From: Limonium bicolor | Taxonomy: Eukaryota > Streptophyta > Magnoliopsida > Caryophyllales > Plumbaginaceae | DNA: 64,000 nucleotides | Assembly: GCA_023374045.1 (NCBI GenBank) | Contig: JAIOTZ010000154.1 | Location: 1-64,000, forward strand | Direction of reading: 5' to 3' | In this document: positions 10,816-24,722 of the stretch, piece after piece | Numbering within the stretch: position 1 is the first letter of the stretch | Layout: each line of letters opens with the position of its first letter | The notes under the pieces: generated by a model | Told to the model about the DNA's origin: nothing | What the model saw: only the letters and a program-made list of their open reading frames with translations | Database searches by the model: none | Position numbers and translations under genes: made by a program

Positions 10816-13800
10816 AAACACTGAACGTATTCCTCGGAGGTTATCAACCTGAGATCTCTGCAGAATACAAGAGGCCACCAGCAAGTGGAAGCCTATTACA
10901 GGAGGTTATCAAGTACTAGAAAGGGTAATTACCCAGAAATCTGCTATCAACGTGCATAATAAAGCTGGAGAATATATGAGAGTATTAATAAATGTATGTA
11001 AACTAGGCTGTGGAGCAATTACCGGGGCTGGAGAGAACCTGCTTGGGATTTAAGACAAGGTAATAAGCGCTAATCCCCAATTTAACACCTTACAAACTGC
11101 TAGCTAAATGTTGGGTGAATATTACCGAAAATATGTGTACATCTGTTTTATTTGAGTGGGTAATGTGTATAGTAATGGGTATATGTATATATGTCTACGT
11201 GAGTTGGTAATATACAAGGGTAGATGCATAACCGTGACACATATAATTTATTTAGATCAAAATATGTGTGAAAATTGTGGGAAAATAATTTAAGAAAATA
11301 GTATGCAAAACCGAGGCTATGATATAATGTTAGAGATATTTAAATGCCATTTAAAATAATTATTGTGCTATTTTTAAGGCTATATTTATGTCACCTCACT
11401 ATAATTATTTTGAGCCTTAATTAGTCATTAATTAATTTATAGTTGATTTATAAAGTTACATAATTTCTGGTGTAAAATGTACAATTCTAGCAAATATAAT
11501 TACCTAGGAATGTATTAGGAAAATTTGGTATATTTGTGAATTTTTACATGACGTAAATAAGTTTTAAAACCTTGTACAAATGTTTTAAATAATTAAATGG
11601 GTTTTATATGGGAGTCAAAGTATAACTAAAAGAAATTAGGGAGTAATGGTAATAATAACCGAAAGGGATAATTTAAAGATATGTAATAAACATAACATAT
11701 GAATTTTATGGATTTAGGGGTTAATGATAAAAAATTAGGAAATCATGGGGGTATTTCCATAAATAATGGCAAACTGGTCAAATGATGTATTAGGTGGTCA
11801 ATCTTGACCACATGTGAGGGTTGACCAAGTTTAAGTGATAAGATAGATATTTTAGATGTTTAAAGAAATATTAAGTTAAAAAAATTAGGGGTGTTTGAGT
11901 GATTACCGAAAGTATAGTGATTAAAATGCGAATATTAGAACCCTTGGGTTTTGTTGGGAATTTTAGAGAATTTTGGGGTGAGCTTGAGGGATAAAATTTA
12001 TTAAGAGTTATATATATGGTATAAGTATTAAATTGTAACAATTATAAAGTTTAGGGGTATACAATGTGATTACTGAAAATCTGGGGGTACAATAAAGAAT
12101 TATAAGACTTTTGGGGTTGTGTGCAATTATGGAGAATAATTGGGTTTAGCATGAGGATTTAAATAATTAAGGAATATAATATAAGGTTTATGTAATTAAA
12201 TGAAATTTTATAAAATGGAAGGGGTTAAAGTGTAACTATGAGGAAGATGTGAGGGAGTAACTACATCTGAGTATTCTAAGGGGATTACTCGTAAATATAT
12301 ATATATGTATATTTTAATGTTGGGATATCTTAGATTATAAATTAAAAATTAGTAATATAACAAGTATGGAAAATGGGGTAGTTTTGTAAATAAACAAAAA
12401 TTGTGGGAATGCCAAAAGGATTACAAAATAATAAGGCTGTTCGGAAATTAAACATATGATATAAGTATGTGATAATGGTTGAAAACTTCAGATTATAAAT
12501 TAATAAGACTAGAAATGTAGTAGTTATTATATATGGGTTGATTCATAAATAATCAAATGTGTGGGGAAGAGATTAGCTTTACCGAGAATATATAAGGGTC
12601 GTTTAGGAAAATTTTAAAAGTTGGGTAGAATATGTTATACAGTACGGGTGATATATTGTGACGCTATATTTACATGAGGAAGATATATTATAAGGTTATT
12701 CGGGGCAAGTATATCTTATATACGACTTCATAAAATGATGGCTAATTGGTAAACGTTGGGAGTATATTACGAGGTTGGAACTTTATTACAAGGGACGCTA
12801 TAATACACATAAAATGGGATTGCTATTCACGGTTAGCAAGATACGAGTATAAACGCGAAAATAATGACAGTGACGTTTAAAATGTATATACGGATGCATA
12901 CAATATTACATGCACGAAAAAGGTTGCGCAAATGATAACACATAACAAACAACTATGTATGCGTACTTGTACATACATAAACGCCTGCGCACGTTCGTAA
13001 ATATGACTACATGAATTAGTTCGTACAACGAAATGTTTACATGTCATGCATGCGTGTATGTAATATATTATTATTCCCGCATGCATGCGACTTGACAGTA
13101 CGTAAACAAATTGTAAATGTAACTTCCATGTAATAAGTATGGACATCGTAACAACTAATACATACTCGTAAACTATAATGAGTCATTAAATCTAAATCCC
13201 CAAGATTAACGAACATCAAGTTGAACAAGGGAATCAACTAAGGGTTAGCTACGGGATAAAAGTACGGATTTGATCTAGGATGATTAAGTAAGTTCGAGTC
13301 ATATAAATATATACTGATATTAGAACAACGTATGTTCCAAAGGTACGGGTTGGTAGATATGAGTTTCGCAAGCGCTAGGGGATAAGCGAGGACTGTCACG
13401 CTAGCGTTTCGACGGTGTACGGTATGTAGACGGTGCAGTCTGAATTGACCTGAGAACGGGTTCAAACATTATTGCGTGTTTAAGAGTGTTGTGTGTATGC
13501 TTATGTGTATGGTTGTGTGGATTAAGAATGTTTACATGTTTGTTTATCTCGCACCGTTATTGTATCTTGCGCGACGTCCATTCGGACTAATACTACGTCT
13601 ACTATAGATCGACTTATATAAACATACATATGCGAGCAAGGAATGAAGCTATAATTGACAACATAATACGTATAGTATTATAATCACATGTATTAACCTA
13701 AGTAAAGCACTTAGGTATGAGACACGACAATGTCGGTCTCTAGAGCTTGAATCTCGAACATGAATGCGACCTAGACCAGTTCTAGGTAAGTACGTAAGAC

Positions 13801-14016
13801 CCCGAGGGCTGCCATGATAAAAATGAAACTCTCCATAACCTAAGACGGTACCTGAGGTACTTGATTAATAACTAATCACATAATGAAGGTTTGGTGTATG
13901 AGGAAACCCAGTGTAGTCTCGAACTAGTTGTTGCCCATAGTGATCACAATAGATTGGATGACTGGTACAGATCTACTCACATAGTATTCCATTCGATAGC
14001 ATAGATCATTGGATGG

Positions 14017-14157
14017 AGTCCCCACGTAAAGGGGATGGCTACGACCATTGGTGTCCCGCCATACAATAGGTGACATAAGGAGGATTCGAAGTTCCCACGT
14101 TACGGGAATGGTTACTGCTGTTGGTGTCCCACCATATAATAGGTGAGAAAAAAGGAT
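14017..14157. repeat. Two-copy tandem repeat near the LTR 3' end
   Basis: Units 14017-14083 and 14091-14157 share CCCACGT, GGTGTCCC(G/A)CCATA and AATAGGTGA. A related phrase (TACTGCCGTGGGTGACCCGCCATA) is present once in each of the family A LTRs near 35428 and 37741, so this is a conserved LTR module that was duplicated here. Confidence 0.6.
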
Positions 14158-14937
14158 GTGTGGAGGACAAGACGTCTGTCATTGGATATTGGTAACCGAG
14201 GATACTAACTGACAAGTGTAACTTAATCGGTATTTACGAGGTTTAATTCACCCTCATATGTGTGAATAACAACTAAACGGGCCTTCGGGGCCAAGTGACG
14301 AGTACCTTTCGTGTTTAATTACTTTCACGTCGTGGTGTGGTTGTTCATTGATTGTATTATATTGTGTGATGATTATCTGTGGGTTGTAGTGGACTTGAGG
14401 ATTGAATACTTGATGTTTACCCATGTTTCTTTACAACATTTATTATAACTGTAAACCGGCCAAAGCATGAAATGAATCTAATATTAAGATGGCTAATAAA
14501 CGACTTAAGTGACCAATAGGGTCCACCTAGCACACTTAGCGTTTATCGCTGAGCCTCCATGACATGCTGTCAGGTAGATGATCGAGCAAGGAAGCCGAAG
14601 AGCGGAGAGCGGGACTGGGTAGACGACGACCTTACGTTTATTGCATTTTTAGAATCAGCTGTAAGTATGTTGTAAATTTGGGAAGTATTTTAGATGCTCA
14701 CTAGTTATGTATATCGTGTTGTAATTAGATTACTAGGCATCTCGTTCATCACTGCGGTTTAGTATTACTATTGTTGTTATTATTTAGTTTCTGCTTCGTT
14801 ACTCGTATGGGCGAGTAATGGCATGTGACACCCGAGAGTGAGGATTATCATCGTTTAGACTTCCGCGGCGAGACGTCTTTAATTACGCTACGAGAGGGAT
14901 TATTACGAGTTATCGAGTAGGGGTGTTACAGTTACTC

Positions 14938-15165
14938 TTACTCAAGCTCTCTTATTCTCAATCTCAAACTCAAATTCTACACTTCTCAAACTCAATTCTC
15001 AAATCCAACTCTCAAGCTCACTGCTCAATTCTTAAATCTAATTCTCAAATCTCCAACTCAATTCTCAAATCTCAATCTCAATTCTCAACTCAACTCAAAT
15101 TCTACAATTCTCAAGCTCAATTCTCAAATTCTCAAATCTCAAAACTCAATTCTCATTTCTCAAAT
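14938..15165. repeat. CTCAA-rich low-complexity tract
   Basis: Irregular repeats of TTCTCAAATCTCAA-type phrases fill the interval. The open frame across it is a by-product of the repeat (Ser, Asn, Gln, Leu only) and is not a gene. It lies in the family B LTR just after the point where the nested LTR was inserted. Confidence 0.75.
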
Positions 15166-16376
15166 GGATATCGTTTAAGTCATTACCCATCACCACTGGG
15201 CTTATAAATTCTCATCTTTCTTCCCCGGCTACGATCCTACTCCGGGTCTAGCATAGTGGGAAGGTTCGACTATCAAACGGAACTATTCACCTAGTTCCTC
15301 AAATTCACAAATGTCCGTTTCTCTACCGGACTACTCAATCTCCTAAATGCTCCTCTCTTGGAGTCATATCACAATCTCATGGATTAGCCTAGAATTATCA
15401 CTCTCGATATCATCTAATATCTTAGGGATTTTTTTCAATGTCTAGTATTCTGATTTAAGGGTTTCCCCAACTTATCGAATACTTTTATGTTCGGGACATT
15501 TTATCAAGTTGGTCGGATCCTTATATTGTAGATCGACTATCTTTTAAAGGAGTTTGACGGTCCTTTATATGTCTTTTACTTTTCTCATAAGTTCTTTTCT
15601 TAGAATTATCATCATCCTCTAAGTAGAGGTTCATTATATCTTTCCACTCTTATTTGTTTCGTGAATTATTTCAACTCGGTTCTCTAACCGTTAATGGGAG
15701 TTTACTAATAACGTACACCTCTCTCATGTTCTAGTTAGTTCGTAAGTTTGCATTATCGTTATTCTTGATTCGATAGTTTTCATGTGTTTCCACGTTTTCG
15801 TTAATTCGAGAAACGACTCTTTCTACGAGTCACTAACCAAACAATACTCATCTACGAGTCGGTCTATAACACTAAGTTAGACCACACAATCATATAAGGA
15901 TGGTTAGTACACAACATGCATCAAGACATATAATCAAAGCAATAGAACATTTTCATGCTTTTATCTTGATTAAGTCGGCACACAAGCAAACAACACATAA
16001 ATCAGTGTAATCCCGGTAGCATACGGGGCATGAGAAAATCATACCTTTCACCATGGATTAACTTTACCGTGTCACCTCACGTTCCTCGGGTCTTACTCGA
16101 TTCACTGATGACATTTCAAATGTTTCTATTAACATTAAGGTATTACAGTATGTAAATAACTATTACTCCCGTACTTACCCCGTTATCCCGTTAACCTTAG
16201 GTTTACTCAAGTGTGCTTAAGTTTCTCAACATCCTCATTCACTTCTCAACACTTGTTTACACATCTTAGGACATTTACATGTCACCAAACAAGTCCTAAA
16301 CAACATCTAAAACCAATACCAATCAATCCCTCATCTTTAGAAGCCTTTAAAACACTCACGGTCAATTTCTGGGGGT

Positions 16377-16556
16377 GGTCCGGGACTTGGTCCGAACCCA
16401 AAGTCCCGGACCAATTCATTGCCTAACTTTCGGTGGAAATTCAAGGGTGTCCGGGACTTCACCATGGACCTAAGTCCCGGATCAGGCACAAGATTCAATT
16501 TACGGCTCAATTTTAAGTGTGGTCCGGGACCTTGTTCCTAACCTAGGTCCCGGACC
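16377..16556. repeat. Array of three GC-rich hairpins in the family B LTR
   Basis: Three units about 72 bp apart each pair GTCCGGGAC with GTCCCGGA(C/T)C: arms 16377-16386/16403-16412 (perfect 10 bp, 16 nt loop), 16449-16457/16474-16483 and 16521-16530/16546-16556. The arms stand out from the surrounding AT-rich DNA. The third unit is followed by CTGCTAAAAA, as in the second copy of this family near 53628. Function unknown; RNA folding or protein binding is possible. Confidence 0.8.
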
Positions 16557-18513
16557 CTGCTAAAAAGCTGTTACACTTGCATTTTTCAACTCCAATTCAA
16601 CCCTTATTTCACACTCAATATTTCCCTAATCCTTTCACATGTTTTCTAACATGTTTAAACACCCCCAAAACTCCTTAAGAACTCCTTAAATCATTGGTCA
16701 AATTCATTACCCAATTCTTGTTCAATTCCACAAATTTAAATTCTCACATTTTGCATTTTGCATACTTGTGCATTTCTAAACTTTCTCTAGATAGTTTACA
16801 CTTCTCCTATCACCCTTTTGAGCATTCCAAATTCTTCCAAGACATCCTCACCACTATTCCCAAAGTCCTTCAATTTCTTTCAAGGTTATACAACCTAGTT
16901 TCTTTCCAAAACTCCAAGGCACTTATACACTATTTTGCTACAGATTTTTGCTCACTTAATCCAAGTGTTACACCATCATCCTAAGGTGGTTAACTAATCC
17001 AATTAAATCTCTTACAACACCTAGTAATTCCCTAGGTTATTCTCACCCATAACAATGCCTAAAACACTTTATTTCTACTAAAATTTTGCCATAACTTCCC
17101 CACAAATCTAACATTGCCCAAAAGCACAATTTCTCACCTAAATCATCTCAAAACTAACCACACCCATAACGGGTCCTACCAGCACACAAACTCAATCAAA
17201 ATTCACCAAACTAACAACTTAAACACAATCTCAATCTCTTGGCTCCAAGGCCCTTAAATCAACACAATTTAAACAATCAAGCTCTCACTAGCTCAATGTC
17301 ATTAATTCACCATTCTCTCATATTTCAACCAAGCACATTTCAAGCACAATTTTGGTTTCATTCCTTTTCAATTTTCCCATCCCAATATTCTAATACATAC
17401 ATGGTAACATTAAGGTAGGTTTCTTACCTTAAATTTCCCAAGTTCTCTTTTCAATTCTTCTCTTCCTCTTCTCCACTTCTCTTGACTCACAATCGGCCAA
17501 GGGCAATGAGTTGCCAAATTCCAACCCAACATTCAATAAAGGAAATGAGTCTAAGTAAAAACACTTAACTCATTAATTAAAATGTTTAAGGCACTAAGAT
17601 TGGTCCTTACCTCGGAAACCCTAGAAGTGGGTTTTTGATCAACAATGAAGGGAAGGCTTCCAACCACCATTGGAGGTTTGAATGAATGCTCAACAAAGAA
17701 AGAAACAAGGCATTATGGGTAGAAATCGGCCAAGACAAGGGATGGAGAAAAATGAGTTATTCCTTGGAACTTTTTACCTTAAATGAAAGAGGAGGCTCCA
17801 AGCTCCATAAAAATGTGATTTCTTCTTTAAATGGGACTATACCCATGGAGACCAACTTCATTCTTTGAGGATTTTGAAAAGAGAGAAGTGAAGCTCTTGT
17901 TGAGAGGAAGAAGAATATGTAGTTAGTTTTTCATTTGGAGCTCTAATGTGGCTTGAGCATGGAGAGAAAGAGGAGCAGCCATGGAAGCTCCAAAAATCAC
18001 CAGAAATGGGAAGGAGGAGAAACCGGTGGGGAAGAAGGAGGGAAGGAGAGAGAAGAAAAAGTAAGGAGAGAGGGGGGCCATTTTACCTTTTGTATTTTTT
18101 TTTACTTTTCTCTTTTGTCTTCTTTACTTATTAAGGGTCAAATGAGTCAAATGAGGGGTGAGTCCAATTAAAACCGACCCCCTACAATTAGTGAGGTAGG
18201 GCATTTTCGTCTTTCACAACAACACTTGTTAATTACCTGGTTTTAGCACTATTCACTATCCAGACCCGTTTTTCCAGATTTACTCATTTCTTTAATTTTA
18301 ATGGTTCTTAAGCTTCAATTAATACTTAATTATATTATTTGATTGACTATAATTTTTACGGGTCCATTTGACCACTCAAAAGTCACGTTTTTGGGTTTTT
18401 CTCGAAAAACGTGCTCTAAAGTCTCATTTGTGTTTTAATCCATTTTAACTAGATATACAATTATTCTGCGAAATTTCTTAAAATTTTATTTTGTAAAATT
18501 ATAAATGGGTTTG

Positions 18514-20015
18514 TGCTAAACGAGAAATTGTAAGATAAAAATATATACAAAAAGAATAAAATAATAACTAAACCTACAACTCTACTACGGGTAGCAAAAT
18601 AAAACCCGGTCGGAGTATAGTGTAAATATATTACGACCGAGAGTATCGTACCCAAGGGACTTATAGAAAATTAGTCCTAATCCGGGCAAAAGCCTATTCT
18701 ATAATAATGAGGGGGGGGGGGGGGAATGTAAGTGACAATTAATTAACTATAATTCTAACTAAATGTGAGGTTTAGGACTAAACCATCCTAAGTACCAACA
18801 TGATCACGCAATGCAACTTCAAGACACGAACTTAACCAACCAACATGATTGCGCCGGATGTCCTGCCGGACATCAGATGCACGGCATATTCAAATTCTTG
18901 AATGTGCCGGACAGGAAGCACCCGGCAGTGCATCCGGCACGTTCATATGGTGAAAACCACTCTCTTGCTTCGGAGTACAAATACAAGAAACTCAAAACCC
19001 ATTAACAAATCGAGCATATGTCATGCCACGAAATGAACAAGGAAATGGGGGAAGATGGGTTAATTCGCAATCTTTAATGCTAACCCTAAATCATAGATGA
19101 AAACATCAAAGACCACTAAGATTTGTCTAACCTATCCCACTCTTGGGCTTTTCTCCCTCAAGTAGAATTTGCATAAAGAGAATGAGTGATCAACTAATTA
19201 ATTCACTTGCACTAAGAAACTAGAATCTTAATGAACGCTTGAATTTGTATTGAGATAATCATAGTGTTTACATAGAAAGAATTCATCCCTAGCCAAAGCC
19301 TAACAAGGATCTCTACTTCACCATCCACTCAAATAAAGAAGAAATACATAAGGGAGAAGGAGATTGGTTATAGCCTCAACCCTGACAAGATCTTCTCTTC
19401 GTCTCGTGGATGGATCTGTAGAAACGCCTTGGACACCAACACTTGGAATGTGGGCGGAAATGGAGTAATGAATGGAGTATAGTATGGTGTTGAAGTGTGT
19501 TAAATTGTAGCCTTCCTCGGCCTATTTATAGGCATCAAAATGTCTCTTGCCGGGCGTCGTGCCGGATCACCAATAGCCGGCACACGTGATAAATGCGCCC
19601 AACTGTTAACGGTCGAAACCGTCAATTCCACGTGAAACAGTGCCTATGCCGGGTACGAGATACCCGGCATCACACCCGGCACTAGCTAAATCTCCAACGG
19701 TCAATAACGGCCATCGTCTGGTCAACCATGGCGACTCTTCACTTATGCCGGATGGGATCTACCCGGCATTAGGTCCGGCAAGGCCTCTTTTCTGTTCTGT
19801 GCTTATGCCGTGCAGAAACACCCGGCATGGAGTCCGGCTTCAACTGAACTTTTGCCTAGAAAATCATTCCTTGCACAGAAAACTCACAAAAACATAAGAC
19901 TGTACAAATAATATACTTTAACACATAATAAGCATAAAAACATAAATATAACTTTATTTAGATAAATATAATACTAAATCTAATGCATAAAATATGATAA
20001 GTCTGCGGCTTATCA
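18514..20015 (-). mobile_element. Solo LTR of 1.5 kb, minus orientation, with CCGG hairpins
   Basis: It starts TGCTAAACG and ends GGCTTATCA, flanked by a perfect duplication GTTTG (18509-18513 and 20016-20020). Read on the minus strand it opens with TGATAAG, like the LTR at 21633 on the plus strand, and both end with comparable sequence (an ACTACG(A/G) phrase next to CGGTCGG or CCGGATT). It contains a run of 14 G at 18710-18723 and at least five units with CCGG palindromes (GCCGG...CCGGC) near 18856, 19550, 19649, 19746 and 19806. No gag-pol was found. It is inserted in the distal part of family B. The superfamily is not determined. Confidence 0.82.
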
Positions 20016-21632
20016 GTTTGTATTGTGAATTCTATATTATATTGTTACTTTTTTGTTAAAAAAAGTTGAATTTGAAAATATTATCATATATATATGCATA
20101 ACTTAATGACTGTAAATATATTTGTCCTTAACTTCATATTCATTTATTTAGGGTAATTTCTTATAATTTTATCTTGTTTTTCATAATTATATGTGAAATA
20201 CCCCTAACCTTAAAAACTTAATTAAATGATCTATTAGTGATCTAAGAAGGTTAATAATCATCTTAATACCATTGGGGAACAATCTAAAGATCTCAACAAG
20301 GCAAAACATGCCTTAAGATCGGTAAAGCCAAAAATGTGCTTTAAGATACCATAGAGATTGTATGACCTCAATTAAGATCCAAACTGGATTCCTAAGTATT
20401 ATAACTAAGTAATGAACACTATAAAACTATTCTCAAAGGAAACCAAGCTCAAAAACATGTTCTAACACAAATTGTGCTTTAAAACTCCTTAAAGCACGTT
20501 TTTGAGAAAATTGACTTTCTGAGTGGGTTTTGAGTGGAGTTAGGCACTGGATTAGACCTTGTTATACTAATGTACTATAATGTACCACATTAGAAGGTCT
20601 AATTCCAATATTTTCAAAAAATCACAAATATGGCATTCATTTATGAATAGTAACCAAAATAGTGCATTTTAAAGTAATGTTGACCAAGTCTAGTCAATGG
20701 TCAAGACTTGACCCATCTTTATCCATGTTGAGGTGGCAGCATTAAGGGAGGAGGACAGCACATCAGCCTTTAATCAAAATATCTTGCCAATTTAGTGAAT
20801 CATCACTTTACTATTCCATTTCTCACTTTTCATTCCTTAAAACACAAAATCTTTCTTTCTCTTTCCTCTTGTCCCATTCCAGCCGAGTTCCCAGAAGTTC
20901 CTAAAGCTCTCAAGCTGTGTTCTTGAGTATTCAAGGCAAATCCAACTTATTTCCACCTAAGGTAATGGTTTAAGGCATATTTTAGCTCATTTTCTCCATC
21001 TCTTCATCACCTACACATGGAACTTATAATCTATCACTTTCCATGGCTTAATCTCAGTATTTTAACCCTTGAACAAGAGCTATTCTCGGCTTAAGCAACC
21101 CATGGGACCAAGGTGGTCAAAATTTCCATTTTAAGGTAAAAACATACCTTAAGGAGTTTCCTTTGCCATCCGGTTTTCTTGGTCGTTTTCTATGAGTTTA
21201 TATACTCATAATCTTCATATTTTCATGTTGGTTCAGTGTGTTAACCCCTTGGATGTAACACCCCCGAATATCCCAACAATAGTCTGAACGTTGCACCGAA
21301 CGATGTTACAAAGTCTAAGCGGCGGATTCACAGTTCCGTTCGGGTGTCACTGACGCCGACCACCCACGTGGTTGACACAACAACTCTATCCATATCAAGC
21401 TACGGTCTGAATGACTGGAATTAAAACCATAACCAAGTCCGAATACAAACGGGGAAAATCCAAACCAAGTACCGAGAGTCTACATCATTAGTTCTTACTT
21501 AAATAACACAACCCGAAACATACAACAAGGGTCCTGGTTGTACATAGTCCCAACCCATACATAAGAAAACATAATACTTAAAAGGTCTTGCCCGTAGGGA
21601 CTACCCCCATGGTAGTCACCCTGCCTACTCTC

Positions 21633-24169
21633 TGATAAGTGTGAAATACATATATGTTTTAGGCTTTAATTCTTCCTATTTTAATAACAATTCATGTCAT
21701 ATTTCTCACTTATCATATGCTTTTGCTTAGTCTAATATTTATGTGAGAGTTGATGTATATTATGTATCAAATGCAGGAAAAAGAATGTAGATTCACATCT
21801 TTAATTACAATGCAAGAAACGGTGTTGTATATATAACACATTTTCATTATGATAAAAGAATCATGCTATATCTAGTGATGATGACTCATTATCAATACAT
21901 TTATATACACTCACGTTTTAATTATATATGTATATACTCACGTTCCAGGGCCATCAATTCTTCACATCATACTTTGTTGGTGATCAAATACAATGACTAC
22001 AGTAGAGGAGATTGCAATTGAAATGGACTAGTCCATGCGGACATATATAGGGGCGCAGACATTGGAAATAATCTGGGCTAATGTGAGCCCTGTTGCTCTA
22101 TCACACGGACCGACATGGACAGATAAAAAGCATGTTACCAAACAGTGGAAATTAATGTATCATAAAACCCATGCTGGGATTCAAACGTGGACATGCTGGG
22201 ATCGCATTATTCACTCACCACTATCATCTTCATCATCGATATATACCGACACCACGCCACTCTTCTTCTTCTTCGGTGACTGCCACACCATCGATCACAT
22301 CGGTCATCCTCACTACGCCCACCATTCACCAACTTCACGACCACCATCTTCATCAATCATCGACATATATCCATCGCTCACCTTCGTCGAACAGAGTAGC
22401 TCTTCCATTCACGCCCGCACCAGACTATCATCGACACGCCTTGACCACCGCACTGCATCTTGCACACCCGCACCGGCATCCATCGTCGCACCATCTTCAT
22501 CGGTTTACCACCAGACCACACGATCACGTCATCCTGCATCTCGCATCACCACCGCCATTCATCACCGGATCACCGCACGAATCCATCTCCATCTCACTCA
22601 ACTCGCCTCCACCACTGCATCCAAGAAGACGATCATCTTCAACATCCCATCGACCACACACCATCGCCTCCCGCAATCCATCTCCATTTACGCCCGTATC
22701 GAACCGGAAAAAGCATCTCGGCTCACCCCCGCATATCATCTACGCCATTCACCTTCATCCAGGGACATTTTCATCATATTCACATCGTCACTCACCATCG
22801 CCATTCACTCCATCTTCATCGTTTCAACTCATACAAGTCGTCGTCGCCTTCACTACGTTCCTCGTTATTTATCGCTTCCATTCTCATCCTCACATTCGAT
22901 ACTCGCAGCACCATCGTTGAAATCATCCCGCCATCACCTCGGTCTTCTATTCCGCATCGATTACCATTTTCATTACCGACGTCGACCCATATTCACATCA
23001 CACCACACCACCGTCTTCATCGCTCCGCCACCACTGTTTCTCCATCGCCATCGCCACAACTTACCATTGAATCATCATCCACCATCATTCGATTCGCGGC
23101 GTGGGAACAGGTAGAATCGAGACTTATTACCGGCGCAAGAAAGCGAGGAGGAATAAGGCTCGGAGAAGGCGAGGAAGAACAGGGCTAATCGGTGAATCAC
23201 GCGAAGGAACAGGGTTTAGAGAACCGACATGGGAGGAAAACGACAAATCGATGAGAGATCTTGAGCGGACCGGAAACATTGAACCGGTTTGGGAAGAGGA
23301 TAATTCGTGAACCAGACCAGAACAATTAATAAGGGGTTTTTACTAAACTCACCTTATTATATGTTTGTTACATGTTACATTCTTGGTTGTTCCATAACTT
23401 TGATAATTGTTTTTAAGGTTTATTTGTGTTTTTTGATATAATGAGTGAGTAGTTTATATATACTCTGGGTGATGGTTTAATTAAGTTTGATTTAATTATA
23501 TTTACTGGTTTTAATTAATTGCGGATTGTTACGATTAATGTTTATCTTGCGTTTTTTAATAAATGTCGCGAGTTTATTAAATTGCTTTACTAAATCTATT
23601 TTGATCAGACCAAGTGATAAATAGATCGGTTAAATTAATCTGTATATCTGTGGAATTATTAATTGGATTAATTAATTATTCTTACAGACGCAAATTATTA
23701 TTCCTCGTACTTAATCTGTTTATATGTGTTTCTGCTTGAACCTAGACTAGGTCCTGCATTTCTGGTAAATGAGTTCTTCTGAGACTATGATTTAGCTCTT
23801 AAGAAAATATTAGGAATTTTGCTAATCTGTCTTTAATTAACCAGTAGACATAATTAATCAAACGGTTTTAACCTGAACCCAGAGTCCCGTTCATCCAATT
23901 CATCTATCACTTTATTTTATCTTTTTTTCCCGACTGTTATTTTAATTGTTTCATTCTTGTTATTTATTTAAATCCCCAAAACAAAAAACCCCCTTTTGAA
24001 TTACCCATTGTCTTAGGCTAGACTTACTTTATAGTCCCGTGGATTGACACCTGGTCGCTTCATAATTGCTATACTACTACGACCGGATTTTTGCAACCTG
24101 ACGATATATTGATTTGTTGATTTCTAGGATTATTTCCTAGTTTTTAATACATCAAATAAACCGTTTGCA
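21633..24169 (+). mobile_element. Solo LTR-like element of 2.5 kb, nested
   Basis: It runs from TGATAAGTGTG to CCGTTTGCA and is flanked by CTCTC at 21628-21632 and 24170-24174. The start forms a hairpin (TGATAAGTGTG with CACTTATCA near 21708). Three overlapping frames are open together between 22035 and 23188 because the DNA is rich in TCA, CAC and CAT triplets and poor in stop codons; the products are Ser/His/Thr/Pro-rich, so I do not call a gene. It resembles the minus-strand element at 18514-20015 at both ends. Confidence 0.78.
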
Positions 24170-24722
24170 CTCTCCGCCATCATCCAGATCCATACCTGTA
24201 AAATAAAGGACTCAGCAAAACTATGCCGAGTATGAACATGTGTAGCCCGCATGTTGCCGGGCCACACGACTACTTGGTCAAATATTATTGAGTCAATTTA
24301 CATGCTATAATAAAGCAGTAGAACGCACCACAGTACATCATAGTAGCATACACACTTAAAGGTAGCGAAACATTAGCAACAACAACAACCAAGCACAACA
24401 AGTTGCTAGTATCACAACAGCAATCGTGTACATAATCAAACATGTGCATAGGTATGTTACACTCATGGTCCTCACTATGAGATCATTCAAGCGTAGTGTG
24501 TTTTATTTCTTTTCTCTTGTTCCCATAATGTGTATTTACTTTCTCTTTCTTTGCACCGGGTTTGGGGATATAGTTTAGATCCCGTGACCATATCATGTAG
24601 GTGCCAATCTTTCCTTGTTTCTAAAGATTATTTATGAGTTCTCTTATTACCACCACTTGGAGACGTCTTGTCCATAGCCAATCTTCCATTCCCGGATAGC
24701 CCTCTCTCTCTTATTTTTTTGT

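Larger units (their letters stand above)
8290..14930 (+). mobile_element. Long solo LTR, plus orientation, nested in family B
   Basis: It runs from TGAAATACCCCG to GGGGTGTTACA and is flanked by a perfect 5 bp target duplication, GTTAC at 8285-8289 and 14931-14935. The sequence outside joins into one family B LTR. The length is 6641 bp including a 717 bp hAT insertion with its duplication, so the LTR itself is about 5.9 kb. No second LTR, primer site, polypurine tract or gag-pol is present, which indicates a solo LTR. The 5' third is CT-rich leader-like DNA, and 11000-13000 resembles LTR A in its attaccgaa phrases. Long open frames at 9621-10319 are low-complexity and not considered genes. Confidence 0.88.
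7578..20193 (-). mobile_element. Family B long LTR, minus orientation, split by nested elements
   Basis: The piece opens at 7578 with TGTAACACCCCTAC, the complement of the LTR 3' end (GTAGGGGTGTTACA) seen on the plus strand elsewhere. Visible segments are 7578-8289, 14936-18513 and probably 20021 to about 20193. The segments 15200-17500 match 48960-49497 and 53535-53972 by eye, so this is a family with at least two copies here. The far end, which should read GGGGTATTTCA, is not found cleanly; a degraded GGGTAATTTC lies near 20156. The 5' target duplication candidate TCTAA (7573-7577) therefore has no confirmed partner. No coding region or primer site was seen, so it is probably a solo LTR or a remnant. 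Confidence 0.7.

Noticed and set aside
7578..14930. A 7.35 kb DNA transposon with 14 bp terminal inverted repeats (TGTAACACCCCTAC ... GTAGGGGTGTTACA)
   Set aside because: The flanks share no duplication. The right end belongs to the plus-oriented LTR starting at 8290 with duplication GTTAC, and the left end to the minus-oriented family B LTR.
22035..23188. Open frames of 359, 249 and 242 codons in three frames
   Set aside because: All three frames are open together over the same Ser/His/Thr-rich stretch, because TCA/CAT/CAC-rich DNA lacks stop codons. No domain, and the region lies within a TG...CA element with its own target duplication.
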